64,000 bases of DNA from UBA1413 sp964461455 (GCA_964461455.1 CAYWUJ010000010.1:1-64000), one strand, 5' to 3'. Shown: positions 1-9,749, counted from the first letter of the stretch. Numbers and translations: made by a program. The notes: a model not told the origin generated them from the letters alone.

Positions 1-24
1 GACAATAAAGATTCCATATGTTTG

Positions 25-55
25 CAGCCGTTTTGAAAAAAGCGGCTGTTTTTTT
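25..55 (+). terminator. Rho-independent terminator of an upstream gene
   Basis: CAGCCG (25-30) pairs with CGGCTG (43-48). The stem continues through T/A pairs to a GAAA tetraloop and is followed by seven T (49-55). It would end a rightward transcript that enters from outside the window. Confidence 0.85.
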
Positions 56-123
56 ACAGCCATACTTTTAAAAATTGATTTTCAGATAATTAAAGTCGCC
101 GGCCATCAGATGCCGGAGCCGTT

Positions 124-513
124 ATGAAGTTAAAATACAAAGACTTTGTCATCATTATCTTTCTCAGCGGAGTGCTGGTATATGCCGCATGCAGGAGGAA
201 CAACATCCTTCCGCTGAAGAAAATGGAGTCCCCGGCAACAGAGAGCGTCCTTGCCGGCCAATGGCAGGACACCATAGAGCACCGCAATTTCCGCATCATC
301 GCCCATCCCGAACAGGGGCTGATGGTTTACCACCACGACGGGCGCCTGCTTGCAGGCCTTCCCGGCGTCAGAGCAGGGGCTCTGCGCCTCGATGCCGGCT
401 ATATCATGGGGAATGACACCATAGACTTACTGTGGTGCCGCAGCAATGACACTGCCGATCTCCCCTGTTTCAGGATTCTCGATGACGGAAGCCTGGCCGT
501 CGTGGAAATCTGA
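124..513 (+). CDS. Small exported protein of unknown function
   Basis: This encodes 129 aa that I do not recognise. Residues 7-21 form a hydrophobic export or anchor segment. It ends in Val-Tyr-Ala-Ala-Cys, which resembles a lipobox at Cys22, although Tyr at -3 is atypical. The rest is short, soluble and rich in beta-type alternation, with Cys104 and Cys115 near the C-terminus. It is tail-to-tail with the SGNH hydrolase, 11 bp away, and follows a terminator, so it appears monocistronic. A near-consensus -7 box (TACTTTTA, 63-70) precedes it. The reading frame looks coding because it has an export signal and fills the space between two well-defined elements, but there is no family assignment. 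Confidence 0.6.
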   Translation: MKLKYKDFVIIIFLSGVLVYAACRRNNILPLKKMESPATESVLAGQWQDTIEHRNFRIIAHPEQGLMVYHHDGRLLAGLPGVRAGALRLDAGYIMGNDTIDLLWCRSNDTADLPCFRILDDGSLAVVEI

Positions 514-524
514 CGCCCCCGCCG

Positions 525-1283
525 TCAAAAGCCAAACACCGCCTTCATCCAGGCTGCAGCCATCAGATGGCTTCCCGCCACTGAGGGGTGAACACCATCG
601 GCCGACCACCAGGATGCCGGGGCCTGGCCCATGGCCTCATCAAACACCTTCTGGAAAGGAACCCAAACCGTTCCGAATTCCCGGCTCAGCTTCGCAGCCA
701 CTTCCCTGTACCCCCTTACCGGGTCCACCCAGCTGCTGTCGACAGCCGTGGTCCCCGGCAGGGCAAAGGGCTCACAGAGAACCAGCTTCACCGCAGGCAA
801 AAGCTCACGGGTGCGTGAGAGCAACTGCCGGTAATCCTGCTCATACCTCTCCAGGGTTCCGTCATAATGCCCATTGCGCATATGCCAGTAATCATTGATC
901 CCAATCAGGATACTCAGGATATCGGGCTTCAGGTCGAGACAATCCTTCTGCCACCTTTCTGCCAGCTGGTAAACCTTGTTGCCGCTGATTCCCCGGTTAT
1001 AAACCACCGGTTCCCGGGCCGCCAAATGGTCCATAATCCCCGCAGCCGCGAAAAAGGCATATCCCCCACCCAGGGATCCCCCTGCGTTGGGAAGCTCCCG
1101 GTTTTTGTCACGCCCCGCATCGGTAATCGAATCCCCCTGAAAAAGAACCACCCCCTTTTCAGGAAGCGTCATGAGCTTCCGCCTTTTGGGAACCGCGGCC
1201 TCCACCACTGAAGGAACCAGCGCCACTGCAGCCGCGGCAGCCGCTGCCTTGCCTAAAAATGCTCTTCTGGAATTGATCATCAT
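525..1283 (-). CDS. SGNH/GDSL-family hydrolase with Tat-type signal
   Basis: This 252-aa esterase or acylhydrolase carries all the SGNH blocks: GDSIT (Ser52 nucleophile), Gly98 in NRGISGN, Asn130 in IGIND, and DGVHP with Asp229 and His232. The N-terminus has Ser-Arg-Arg-Ala-Phe-Leu followed by an alanine-rich hydrophobic stretch and a VEA-like cleavage region, a convincing twin-arginine signal, so it should act in the periplasm. Such enzymes often remove acetyl or other acyl groups from sugars. Its place beside a glycan utilisation locus fits deacetylation of glycans, but the substrate cannot be read from the sequence. A TAAATTTG box on the same strand (1318-1325) is a plausible promoter. Confidence 0.85.
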   Translation of the reverse strand: MMINSRRAFLGKAAAAAAAVALVPSVVEAAVPKRRKLMTLPEKGVVLFQGDSITDAGRDKNRELPNAGGSLGGGYAFFAAAGIMDHLAAREPVVYNRGISGNKVYQLAERWQKDCLDLKPDILSILIGINDYWHMRNGHYDGTLERYEQDYRQLLSRTRELLPAVKLVLCEPFALPGTTAVDSSWVDPVRGYREVAAKLSREFGTVWVPFQKVFDEAMGQAPASWWSADGVHPSVAGSHLMAAAWMKAVFGF

Positions 1284-1653
1284 CTTGAAAATTTGGTTGT
1301 TTCTAAAGCTTATGATGCAAATTTAAAGTTTAACCCCGGTTTTCTTCCCGCCGAACATAAGAATATCCTAAAAAAAAGGAGCCCCCCTCCTGCCCGATGA
1401 CCCGAATTACCCGGCGACCGGGGAAAACCTGCAAGCGGGAAAAACCAGTAGGCGGGGGAACCTGTGACCGGGGTAATAAACGGGCCTGGTTACCGACGGT
1501 CCGGGAAACGGAAACAGAGCGAACTATTTTAATTACAGACACCTCCTAACTAAAATTCACAGCCAAAATAATTTTCTTTAAAAAATTTTTAACTAACATT
1601 AGGATTTATTAAAATTTGTTTCATAACTTAGCTCTATAATTAAACCGGGTCGT
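1284..1653. other. 370-bp divergent intergenic region
   Basis: This is the shared upstream region of the SGNH hydrolase (leftward) and the ROK regulator (rightward). It holds the -7 box at 1318-1325. On the minus strand there is a short G/C hairpin (1377-1391, AGGAG/CTCCT) followed by a run of T (1377-1370), a possible weak leader terminator. There are also two GC-rich stretches (1396-1422 and 1464-1505) of GACC/TTACC-like words that recur elsewhere in the window. The last 90 bp are AT-rich, as expected for a promoter of the ROK gene. Confidence 0.5.
1318..1325 (-). promoter_or_regulatory. Bacteroidota-type -7 box for the SGNH hydrolase
   Basis: TAAATTTG on the minus strand matches the TAnnTTTG consensus and lies 35 nt before the start codon. 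No good -33 TTTG was found. Confidence 0.5.
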
Positions 1654-2883
1654 ATGAATCCAGCGGGTTTTAAAAATGACGCCAAGTTGACAGGAAGTGA
1701 GTTGAAGCAATTCCGGCTAAAGAAGAACATACTCAGGATCCTGTATAAGGAGAGTTCGCGCACTGCGCCTGAACTGAGCAAGCTTTTAGGGATCAGCATG
1801 CCCACCACCCTGGTTTTGCTCAATGACCTGGTCACGGAAGGCATGGTGGTTTCACTGGGCACCGGGCAATCCACCGGGGGGAGGAAACCTTCGCTTTACG
1901 GTCTTTCCGACGAGTCGGCTTTTGTGATCGCCTGTGATATGGGCCGTTTCTCGGCGAAGATGGCCATCTTCAACTGCCGTAACGAGCGGATCACTCCCCT
2001 GACCTTCATTGACACGCACATCGACGACCACAGGCTCGTGGAGAAACTCCACGACACCGCAGTTAAACTGATGTCCGATTACCACATTCCGGAAGAGAAG
2101 ATCATTGGTCTGGGGGTGGATATGCCAGGGCTGGTAGATGCCCACCTGGGGATCAACTACACCATTAAGGGAAAGAAGAACCAACCCGTCAGGGATCTCT
2201 TAAGCAAGAGATTCAGCACCAGGGTATATGTTGACAACGACGCCCGGATGCAGGCCTTCGGGGAGTATATTTTCGGCAAGGCCCGGGGATGTCGCAATGC
2301 CGTGATTATAAACTGGAGCTGGGGATTAGGTCTGGGGATCATCGTCAATGACCAGCTGTACGGGGGAACGACGGGATTCGCAGGTGAGTTTTCCCACATC
2401 CAGATGCAGGAGGACGGTGATCTCTGCATCTGCGGGAAACGGGGGTGCCTTGAAACGGTAGCCTCGTCGAATGCCATTCTCAAACTGGCCAGGGAAGGGA
2501 TCAGCCAGGGAAAGATATCCCAGCTCACCCAGCAGTTTACCGGGAATCCGTCAGGGCTCACCCCTGAACATGTGATTGCCGCAGCACGCCTGGGCGATGA
2601 ATTTTCGATTTCCGTACTCAGCAAAACGGGTTTTATGTTTGGAAAGGGGCTCTCTTACCTGATCCAGCTGCTGAATCCTGAAATCATCGTTTTGGGTGGT
2701 CCGGTAGCCAAGGCCAACCAGTTTGTCCTCACGCCCATCCAACAGGCGCTGAACCGTTATTGCCTGGAACAGATCCTGCAAAACACCACCATTGTCACTT
2801 CCGACATGGACGAGCAGGCAGGGCTCCTGGGCACGGCAGCCATGCTGTTCCTGCAGGTTTTCAGCGACACAGAACAGCAATGA
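1654..2883 (+). CDS. ROK-family transcriptional regulator (NagC/XylR-like)
   Basis: This 409-aa protein has an N-terminal winged helix-turn-helix (about residues 22-78, including TAPELSKLLGISMPTT) followed by a ROK sugar-kinase-like domain. The ROK domain carries the nucleotide-fold motif LGVDMPGLVD, the zinc-binding CICGKRGCLE motif (about 257-266) and a C-terminal LNPEIIVLGGP segment. NagC-type ROK proteins bind a sugar or sugar phosphate, often of the N-acetylglucosamine or glucose type, and regulate uptake and catabolic genes. It lies 114 bp upstream of susC on the same strand, so it is the likely local regulator of the glycan locus. The inducer is not known. A standalone glucokinase is less likely because the HTH is intact. 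Confidence 0.9.
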   Translation: MNPAGFKNDAKLTGSELKQFRLKKNILRILYKESSRTAPELSKLLGISMPTTLVLLNDLVTEGMVVSLGTGQSTGGRKPSLYGLSDESAFVIACDMGRFSAKMAIFNCRNERITPLTFIDTHIDDHRLVEKLHDTAVKLMSDYHIPEEKIIGLGVDMPGLVDAHLGINYTIKGKKNQPVRDLLSKRFSTRVYVDNDARMQAFGEYIFGKARGCRNAVIINWSWGLGLGIIVNDQLYGGTTGFAGEFSHIQMQEDGDLCICGKRGCLETVASSNAILKLAREGISQGKISQLTQQFTGNPSGLTPEHVIAAARLGDEFSISVLSKTGFMFGKGLSYLIQLLNPEIIVLGGPVAKANQFVLTPIQQALNRYCLEQILQNTTIVTSDMDEQAGLLGTAAMLFLQVFSDTEQQ

Positions 2884-2908
2884 CCACACTTTAACGTCAC
2901 TCTGAAAC

Positions 2909-2942
2909 CGTACTTTGAATTCACACAACAAACGTACTTTGA
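2909..2942 (+). promoter_or_regulatory. 24-bp-spaced direct repeat CGTACTTTGA upstream of susC
   Basis: An identical 10-mer occurs at 2909-2918 and 2933-2942. Each copy contains TACTTTG, one base shorter than the TAnnTTTG promoter box. The pair may be the promoter (-33/-7 like) or an operator for the adjacent ROK regulator. Confidence 0.5.
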
Positions 2943-2997
2943 CATCATAAATCAATCGTTCAATTTATCTAATCAATCACTAATTATTAATTTTTCT

Positions 2998-5900
2998 ATG
3001 CGAAAGGTTTTATTTATGCTGACCTTGTGCCTGGCCTTCTCAGCAAGTGCCTGGGCGCAGTTTACCGTAACAGGGAAGGTTACGGATGCCGACGGGATGG
3101 GGATTCCGGGAGCCTCCATCCTTGAGAAGGGGACCACCAACGGCACCATTACCAGTGTTGACGGGGATTATACCCTGAGAGTTTCTTCAGAAAATGCCAC
3201 TCTGATTTTCTCCTTTGTGGGGATGGAATCGCAGGAAGTGGCTGTCAACGGCCGCCCAACGGTCCATGTAAATCTGAAAACCAGCGCTATTGGTCTGGGT
3301 GAAGTGGTGGTTACGGCCATGGGCATCACCAAAGAGTCCAAGAAGCTGGGGTATGCCGTCACCCAGGTCGACGGGGATAAACTGGCGGAATCGTCGACCA
3401 TTAACCCGGTGAATGCCCTCCAGGGCCGCGCCGCCGGGGTCGATATCGCTCCCAGTGAGGGAGGAGCCTTCAGCGGCTCCAAGATTACCATTCGTGGTAA
3501 CTCCACCCTGAAAGGGAACAACATGCCCATCTTCGTCATCGACGGGGTGATCATGGACAATAATATCTCAGGAGGTTCGCAGTGGGGAGGAGTCGACTGG
3601 GGTAATGAACTCAAGAACCTGAATGCCGACGAATTCGAATCGGTGTCGGTACTGAAGGGCGCAGCAGCCACGGCACTCTACGGATCACGGGCCCTGAACG
3701 GCGCCATCGTGGTCACCACCAAGAAGGGGAAAGCCCGGAAGGACCTCGGCATCAGAATCAGCCAGCGTTTCAACGTCAAAACGGTTTATGATGGTCCCGC
3801 CTTCCAGAATGTATACGGAGAAGGCCCCATGCCGGGTTACGATACCAGCATGCCCGATGTGTATGCCCCCCACAAGGATTTCGTAAAAAATGCCCAGGGA
3901 GAACCTATCCTGCTGGGATATTACGACGGGTGGGCCCCATACAGCTACGGACACAAGATGGACGGCACCCAGGTACGCGACTGGGAAGGCAACTGGGTGA
4001 GCTATGACCCCCAGCCCGACAACGCCATCGACGCCTACGAGACCGGCTACCAGACCAACACCAACGTGACCCTTGATGGCGGCGGCGACAACTCCACCTT
4101 CATCATCTCCCTTTCCCACTTCGGCGAACAGGGAACCTACCCGGGGAATAACTTCACCCGTGAGTCGGTTTATTCAAAGGTCACCCGTGATTTCGGCAAT
4201 TTCCTGACCACCGAACTGGGGATCAGCTACGCTAACTCGGCTCCCAAAAACCCGCCACAGGACCTGATGAAATATTTTCTGGACCCCTGGCCCAGGAACT
4301 ATAACACCTCTTACTGGCGCACCCGCTACAAAGCAGCCCACGGCGGTATCCCACAGAGCAACTACAACGATCCCGGCGTTAACATCCCCGGGGCCAATGT
4401 CTGGTTCAGCATCTACGAAAACAGCTATACCCAGATCGAAGAGTCGCTCCGCCTTACCGGCAAAATGACCTTCAAAATCACCCCCTGGTTCAACGCCGTC
4501 CTCGATGGGTATGTCAACAACTATTACATCAAATCGGAAACCAAGGAATTGGGGAACGGATACCGCAATGCAGGAGGTTATTACTCTCTCGGCCATACCC
4601 GGAAACAGCAGTACGACGGAAAACTGTGGCTCAACTTCTTTAAAGATTTCGACAACGGTCTGGATGTTTCCTTCTCCACGGTGGCGGAACACTGGGAGTC
4701 GGGGGACAGTTATACCAGTGCATGGACCAACGGCGGACTGATCGTTCCCGGGCAGTATTCCCTTTCCAACAGTAAGAACGAACCCGGACAGAACGCCTCT
4801 ATCAGCAACACCCGCATTCTGCAGTCGGTGATGTTCTTCTCCGACATTTCCTGGAAAGACCAGCTCTTTTTAAGCATCACCGGCCGTAACGACTGGTCGT
4901 CGACGCTGACTTACGCCAATGGCAGCGGTAACTTCAGTTACTTCTACCCGTCGGTGAGCTTGTCATGGCTTTTCACCGAGACCTTCGAAATGCCGGCATG
5001 GCTCGACTACGGAAAAATACGTGCCTCATGGGCCCACGTGGGCAATGACTATTCACCCTACGCCATCAATCCCGGGTTCAGCCGCACCGGTACCGTCCAG
5101 AGCTACAACGGCGACCTGCCGCGTTACAGCTTCAAAAACGACCAGATGCCCAACCTCAACATCCGGCCTGAAGACAAAAAATCGATCGAAGTGGGTTTTG
5201 AGGCCAAATTCTTCAAAAACCGGCTGGGCATTGACTTCGCCTATTACAAGGACAACACCTACAATCAGATTCTGGCCATTCCCGAGAACTACTACACGGG
5301 GGTATCCAGCCAGCTGATCAACGCCGGGAACATCCAGAACCAGGGGATTGAGATCATGCTGAACACAGTACCTTTGAAGATCAACGACTTCAGCTGGTTC
5401 TTCAATGTCAATTTTGCCCGTAACCGCAACACCATCATTGACCTCTATGAGGGAATCGATGAGTACAACCTTTACGAGAGCTGGAACTACGGGAACACCC
5501 GCATCGGCACGCTGGCCATCGTGGGCGGCAACTGGGGGGAACTCTATTCCGACTCGGCACCCCTGAAATGGGAGAATGAAAGTGACCCCAATGATCCCCG
5601 CAACGGGCAGCCCATCCTCCGCTGGAACGCCAGCCAGAGGGGCGGTTATTACATCCGCAGCAACGTGAAGGAGAAGGTGGGCGACATGAATGCCGACTTT
5701 ACCGGCAGTGTCCTTACCGGTTTCGACTGGAAAAACTTCCGTTTCGAGACCCTTTTCGATGTCAAGATCGGCGGTGACATCTCCACCTACACCGGCAGGT
5801 ACGGAACGGCTTACGGCTTGCTTGAATCCACCCTGGCCAACCGCGACAAGGAACATGGTGGTATGGAGTGGACTTCAGGATGGAGCGGAAAATCGTATGA

Positions 5901-6357
5901 CGACGGATTCCTTCCCGAAGGAGTGTTTGAACAGGGCACCAAAGTGCAGATGAAAGGTTCCGACGGGAACATGATCACCAACGACATCAGCGGGATGACC
6001 TACCAGGAAGCTTACTCCCAGGGACTGGTCGATCCGGCGCACGGTGCATGGTGGCATTTCAAGGGTAACAGCTGGGGCGGCGGCGTCATCAACGATGCCG
6101 TATTGCAGGAAAATTCCTATATCGGTATCCGCCAGATGTCCCTGACCTACCAGGTGCCCGCAAAATGGTGCCAGAAGGTGAAACTTACCGGTGCCGACAT
6201 CTCCCTCTTTGGCCGTGACCTGGGATTCGTCTACAAGACCCTGAAAGACAATCTGCACCCGTTCAGCGTGAGAAGCAATGAAGCAGGTTCTGCCCATGAA
6301 TGGAACCAGATTCCCTACACCCGCACTCTGGGCTTCAGTCTTAACCTTTCCTTGTAA
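2998..6357 (+). CDS. SusC/RagA-family TonB-dependent outer-membrane transporter
   Basis: This 1,119-aa protein has a Sec signal (residues 1-20, cleaved after AWA), a carboxypeptidase-regulatory-like beta-sandwich domain (about 22-100) and a plug domain (about 110-230, with VVVTAMGI and an IRGNSTL stretch). A long beta-barrel follows, ending in FSLNLSL with a terminal hydrophobic residue. It would import oligosaccharides across the outer membrane, powered by TonB, with the SusD lipoprotein as its lid. susD follows 37 bp downstream and the two are surely co-transcribed. Neighbouring fucosidase, hexosaminidase and PNGase-like genes point to an N-glycan or glycoprotein-derived ligand. That substrate is an inference from context. 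Confidence 0.95.
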   Translation: MRKVLFMLTLCLAFSASAWAQFTVTGKVTDADGMGIPGASILEKGTTNGTITSVDGDYTLRVSSENATLIFSFVGMESQEVAVNGRPTVHVNLKTSAIGLGEVVVTAMGITKESKKLGYAVTQVDGDKLAESSTINPVNALQGRAAGVDIAPSEGGAFSGSKITIRGNSTLKGNNMPIFVIDGVIMDNNISGGSQWGGVDWGNELKNLNADEFESVSVLKGAAATALYGSRALNGAIVVTTKKGKARKDLGIRISQRFNVKTVYDGPAFQNVYGEGPMPGYDTSMPDVYAPHKDFVKNAQGEPILLGYYDGWAPYSYGHKMDGTQVRDWEGNWVSYDPQPDNAIDAYETGYQTNTNVTLDGGGDNSTFIISLSHFGEQGTYPGNNFTRESVYSKVTRDFGNFLTTELGISYANSAPKNPPQDLMKYFLDPWPRNYNTSYWRTRYKAAHGGIPQSNYNDPGVNIPGANVWFSIYENSYTQIEESLRLTGKMTFKITPWFNAVLDGYVNNYYIKSETKELGNGYRNAGGYYSLGHTRKQQYDGKLWLNFFKDFDNGLDVSFSTVAEHWESGDSYTSAWTNGGLIVPGQYSLSNSKNEPGQNASISNTRILQSVMFFSDISWKDQLFLSITGRNDWSSTLTYANGSGNFSYFYPSVSLSWLFTETFEMPAWLDYGKIRASWAHVGNDYSPYAINPGFSRTGTVQSYNGDLPRYSFKNDQMPNLNIRPEDKKSIEVGFEAKFFKNRLGIDFAYYKDNTYNQILAIPENYYTGVSSQLINAGNIQNQGIEIMLNTVPLKINDFSWFFNVNFARNRNTIIDLYEGIDEYNLYESWNYGNTRIGTLAIVGGNWGELYSDSAPLKWENESDPNDPRNGQPILRWNASQRGGYYIRSNVKEKVGDMNADFTGSVLTGFDWKNFRFETLFDVKIGGDISTYTGRYGTAYGLLESTLANRDKEHGGMEWTSGWSGKSYDDGFLPEGVFEQGTKVQMKGSDGNMITNDISGMTYQEAYSQGLVDPAHGAWWHFKGNSWGGGVINDAVLQENSYIGIRQMSLTYQVPAKWCQKVKLTGADISLFGRDLGFVYKTLKDNLHPFSVRSNEAGSAHEWNQIPYTRTLGFSLNLSL

Positions 6358-6394
6358 CATGTGGCACAACTATAGATTAATAAACAGGAGAAAT

Positions 6395-8131
6395 ATGAAA
6401 AACAGAATTTTCAAAATATTCACGGTATTCACCTTAACCGCTTTGTTACTGGTGAACTGTACCGACCGGTTCGCCGAGATGAACCTGAATCCGAGCGACA
6501 TTAACGATCCCGATCTCTCGCACCTCTTCACCAACGCGCTGTATAACACTGCTGGCGATGATTATCTTGAGTGGTTCTACAACAACAGCGTCTATTTCTG
6601 GAGGTTTTCCCAGGTGACGGTTTCCCGTTCGGGGACCTCGGCCGACTTTAACAATACAGGGGCCCTGGGAGGCATTCCGTTTTACAAGGTGATGATCGAC
6701 ATGAAAGAGATCCAGACCCGCATCGACAACATGCAACCCGAAGACCAGGAGGTATACAAGGCTTTCAGAGCCATCACGGTCATTCCGGTGATCGAACTGG
6801 GCATCCGCGCCAGCGACTGGCAGGGGAGCATGGTCTATTCCGAGGCCATCGATGCCCGCTATGGAGGTAACCTGACCCCGAAATTCGACACCCAGCAGGA
6901 GCTTTACGACCTCTGGGTCAAACAGCTCGATGAGGCCATTACCGTGCTGACCACCGCCAGTGCCGACCAGGTGAAGCCGGGGAACCAGGACTTCATGTTC
7001 AAGAGTGACTGGGAACTGTGGGCCCGTTATGCCAACAGTCTGAAACTGCGTATTGCCGCACGTCTCGAAGTGGCCGACAACACGAAAATGAAACAGCTGC
7101 TCACCTCGATCGTCAACACGAAGGGCAGCGATGGCAAGCCGCTGCTGATCACGGAAATTGCCCACCAGGCCATCTGGGCTCCTTCAGCCCAGGAACTGGG
7201 ACCCGGCGGCACCAACACCCTGTGGGTGGAAAACTACGCGCCCTCGAAGAACTTTTCCGGGTTTATGCGCCGTAACCAGGATCCCCGCATGAGGATGTAT
7301 TTCCGGGTGAACTCCCTGAGCGAGGCCGCCATCACCGCCCTGCAGGCCACCCCGGGAGCCAGGCTTCCCAAATTTGCCAAACTGCCGGTCAACGAACCCT
7401 GGGACCGTCTTGTCGGAGGTCCTGTGGCTCCCGACAGCATGGGCATTGAAGACTTCTTCGGTCCAGTGCTGGTCGACGCTGCCAACGCACAGTACCGCCG
7501 CCTCCCCATCGTGGAATACAACTTCCTCAAACCCAAACAGGACGGCAGGGTCGGCGAATACCGCAACCTCGTACTGGGGGCTCCCGAAGTATGCCTTTAC
7601 CTGGCTGAATTCATCGAAAAGGGATATGTCTCAGGCATCGGCACCGCTAAGGAATGGTACGAAAAAGGCGTGACCCTGTCGCTCCAGAACATGGACAAGC
7701 GTGCATCGCTGGCCCAGATCCCCGATTATAGCACCCGTGGACTGGTGGCCGGCGAAACGGAAGCCCTCCTGGCCAGGGACGATGTGAAATACATTGCCGG
7801 AGATGCCAAAAACAAGGAGAAGATCATCCTCCAGCAGTTGGTGAACCTCTTCGACAATCCATGTGAAATGGTGGCCGTGACCCGCCGTACCGGATATCCC
7901 AAAAAAGGGAGCACCATCTGGGCCTGGGAACCGTACCTCGCCGCTGGTTCGGAACTCAAACTGCCGCGCCGCTTCCCCTGGGGAACACCCACGATCGACA
8001 ACAACAAAGCCAACTGGCAGACCGCCACGACAGAACAGGGATATACTCCCGACGACAACTTCGGAGCGGTCCTGAACAGCCAACGCGTATGGTGGGATAG
8101 AAACACCCCCGATTACGGCAACGGCAATTAA
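6395..8131 (+). CDS. SusD/RagB-family glycan-binding lipoprotein
   Basis: This 578-aa lipoprotein has a signal peptide ending in LLLVNC, with the lipidated Cys at about residue 21. The start at 6395 was chosen because AGGAG lies 5 nt upstream (6386-6390) and because it gives a proper lipoprotein signal; the upstream in-frame ATG at 6278 lies inside susC. The N-terminal NLNPSDINDPDLSHLFTNAL stretch is typical of the SusD-like_2 branch, whose helical TPR-like fold caps the SusC barrel. It should bind the imported oligosaccharide at the cell surface. A strong terminator lies 14 bp downstream, so susC-susD is a closed unit. Confidence 0.93.
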   Translation: MKNRIFKIFTVFTLTALLLVNCTDRFAEMNLNPSDINDPDLSHLFTNALYNTAGDDYLEWFYNNSVYFWRFSQVTVSRSGTSADFNNTGALGGIPFYKVMIDMKEIQTRIDNMQPEDQEVYKAFRAITVIPVIELGIRASDWQGSMVYSEAIDARYGGNLTPKFDTQQELYDLWVKQLDEAITVLTTASADQVKPGNQDFMFKSDWELWARYANSLKLRIAARLEVADNTKMKQLLTSIVNTKGSDGKPLLITEIAHQAIWAPSAQELGPGGTNTLWVENYAPSKNFSGFMRRNQDPRMRMYFRVNSLSEAAITALQATPGARLPKFAKLPVNEPWDRLVGGPVAPDSMGIEDFFGPVLVDAANAQYRRLPIVEYNFLKPKQDGRVGEYRNLVLGAPEVCLYLAEFIEKGYVSGIGTAKEWYEKGVTLSLQNMDKRASLAQIPDYSTRGLVAGETEALLARDDVKYIAGDAKNKEKIILQQLVNLFDNPCEMVAVTRRTGYPKKGSTIWAWEPYLAAGSELKLPRRFPWGTPTIDNNKANWQTATTEQGYTPDDNFGAVLNSQRVWWDRNTPDYGNGN

Positions 8132-8144
8132 ACTTCGAATCATC

Positions 8145-8178
8145 AAAAAATGGCGGCCTCAAAACCGCCATTTTTTTT
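8145..8178 (+). terminator. Rho-independent terminator after susD
   Basis: AAAAAATGGCGG (8145-8156) pairs with CCGCCATTTTTT (8165-8176) around an 8-nt loop, and the T run continues to 8178. This 12-bp stem separates the susCD transcript from the fucosidase gene. Confidence 0.9.
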
Positions 8179-8239
8179 AATTTTACTTTTTCACTTTCAT
8201 TTCCGGAAACAGGATTTATCCATTCTAACATTTGTCACC

Positions 8240-9718
8240 ATGCTCAAAAAAACCATCACCCTCTTCTTTCTTTTTGCCTGCCTTGGCGGGCAGGCCCAAC
8301 TGGAACACGAAATGACCAGGTATGTGTGGCCCACCGATCCACAGGTCCTCCAAAAACTGGAGGAGTGGCAGGACCTCAAATTCGGACTTCTGATGCACTG
8401 GGGGGCTTACAGCCAGTGGGGCATCGTCGAATCCTGGTCCATATGTCCCGAGGATTACGGCTGGTGTGAACGAAAGAAGGGATCCGATCCGGGTGACTAT
8501 TTCACCTATAAAAAGGAGTATGAGAACCTGAAGCTGACCTTCAACCCGGTGGGCTTTGAGCCGGAAAGGTGGGCGGAGGCGGCAAAAAAGGCCGGTATGA
8601 AATATGTCGTCTTCACCACCAAACACCACGACGGTTTCTCGATGTTCGACTCAAAATATACCAGTTACAAGGTCACCGACCCCGCCTGTCCCTTTCATGT
8701 CCATCCCAAAGCCAACATCGCCCTCGAAATTTTTGACGCCTTCCGGGCCGAGGGGCTGTGGGCCGGCGCCTACTTCTCGAAACCCGACTGGCACTCAGCG
8801 TTTTATTGGGATCCGGTGTTTCCGCCCCTCGATCGAAATGTCAACTATGACCCCGAGGGCTACCCCGAAAAATGGGAGAAGTTCGTGGAATTCACCCACA
8901 ACCAGATCATGGAGCTCATGACGGACTATGGAAAAATCGATATTCTGTGGCTTGACGGCGGCTGGGTGAGTAAAAAAACAGAGGAGCAGGTGAGGGAGAG
9001 CTATCTGAGCAAGGCCCGGGAAACGGGGAGTGGTTTTGTGAAGAGCCGCACGGTCAACCAGGACATCCGCATGGATGAGCTGGCGGCCAAAGCCCGGGAG
9101 AAGCAGCCGGGGCTCATCGTGGTCGACCGGGCCGTGGAAGGCCCCAACCAGAACTACCTGACCCCAGAGAACACGGTTCCGGAGAAGATGCTCCCCTACC
9201 CCTGGGAGTCGTGCATCATCGCCGGGGGCGGCTGGTCATGGGTTCCCGATGCCCGTTTTATGACGCCACGGCAGGCCATTCACCTGCTCATCGACATCGT
9301 GGCCAAGGGAGGCAACCTCCTCTACAACATCGCCCCTGGTCCCGATGGCAAATGGCCGCAGGGAGCCTATACCCTCCTGGCAGAGATGGGCGATTGGATC
9401 AAAGTCAACGGGGAAGCCATCTATGCCACCCGGGCCATGGAACCCTATAAGTCGGGGAACATCTGCTTCACCCGCTCCAAAGATTCCAAAACGGTGTATG
9501 CCCTCTACCTCCCCGGGGAAAAAGAAACTTCACTCCCCGCGGTGGTCACCCTGGAGGGATTCACCCCCGCTTCCGGGGCCTCGGTCTCCCTGCTGGGAGC
9601 CAGAGAATCCCTGAAATGGCAGAAAACCCCCACAGGCTGCAAAATCACGCTCCCCGCTTCCCTGCGGAACAACCTTCCCTGCCGGGAAGCATGGGCCTTC
9701 AGGATAACCCAAAACTGA
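8240..9718 (+). CDS. GH29 alpha-L-fucosidase
   Basis: This 492-aa protein has a Sec signal (residues 1-20, cleaved after GQAQ). The catalytic barrel carries the GH29 hallmarks: FGLLMHWGAYS near the N-terminus, TTKHHDGFSMFDS (about 126-138), and DILWLDGGW with Asp239 as the expected nucleophile. GH29 enzymes cleave alpha-L-fucose by a retaining mechanism. The C-terminal ~90 residues form a small beta domain. The start at 8240 gives a clean signal peptide; upstream in-frame ATGs fall inside the susD terminator. Fucosidase next to a GH20 and a PNGase-like gene suits trimming of fucosylated N-glycans or Lewis-type structures. The linkage specificity (1,2, 1,3/4 or 1,6) cannot be told. Confidence 0.93.
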   Translation: MLKKTITLFFLFACLGGQAQLEHEMTRYVWPTDPQVLQKLEEWQDLKFGLLMHWGAYSQWGIVESWSICPEDYGWCERKKGSDPGDYFTYKKEYENLKLTFNPVGFEPERWAEAAKKAGMKYVVFTTKHHDGFSMFDSKYTSYKVTDPACPFHVHPKANIALEIFDAFRAEGLWAGAYFSKPDWHSAFYWDPVFPPLDRNVNYDPEGYPEKWEKFVEFTHNQIMELMTDYGKIDILWLDGGWVSKKTEEQVRESYLSKARETGSGFVKSRTVNQDIRMDELAAKAREKQPGLIVVDRAVEGPNQNYLTPENTVPEKMLPYPWESCIIAGGGWSWVPDARFMTPRQAIHLLIDIVAKGGNLLYNIAPGPDGKWPQGAYTLLAEMGDWIKVNGEAIYATRAMEPYKSGNICFTRSKDSKTVYALYLPGEKETSLPAVVTLEGFTPASGASVSLLGARESLKWQKTPTGCKITLPASLRNNLPCREAWAFRITQN

Positions 9719-9749
9719 CCCTTCGACAGCATCTCATCAGCGACTGAGC

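Noticed and set aside
1377..1391. Short minus-strand hairpin with T run as a leader terminator
   Set aside because: Only five base pairs; not strong enough for a separate feature, so it is mentioned only in the intergenic entry.
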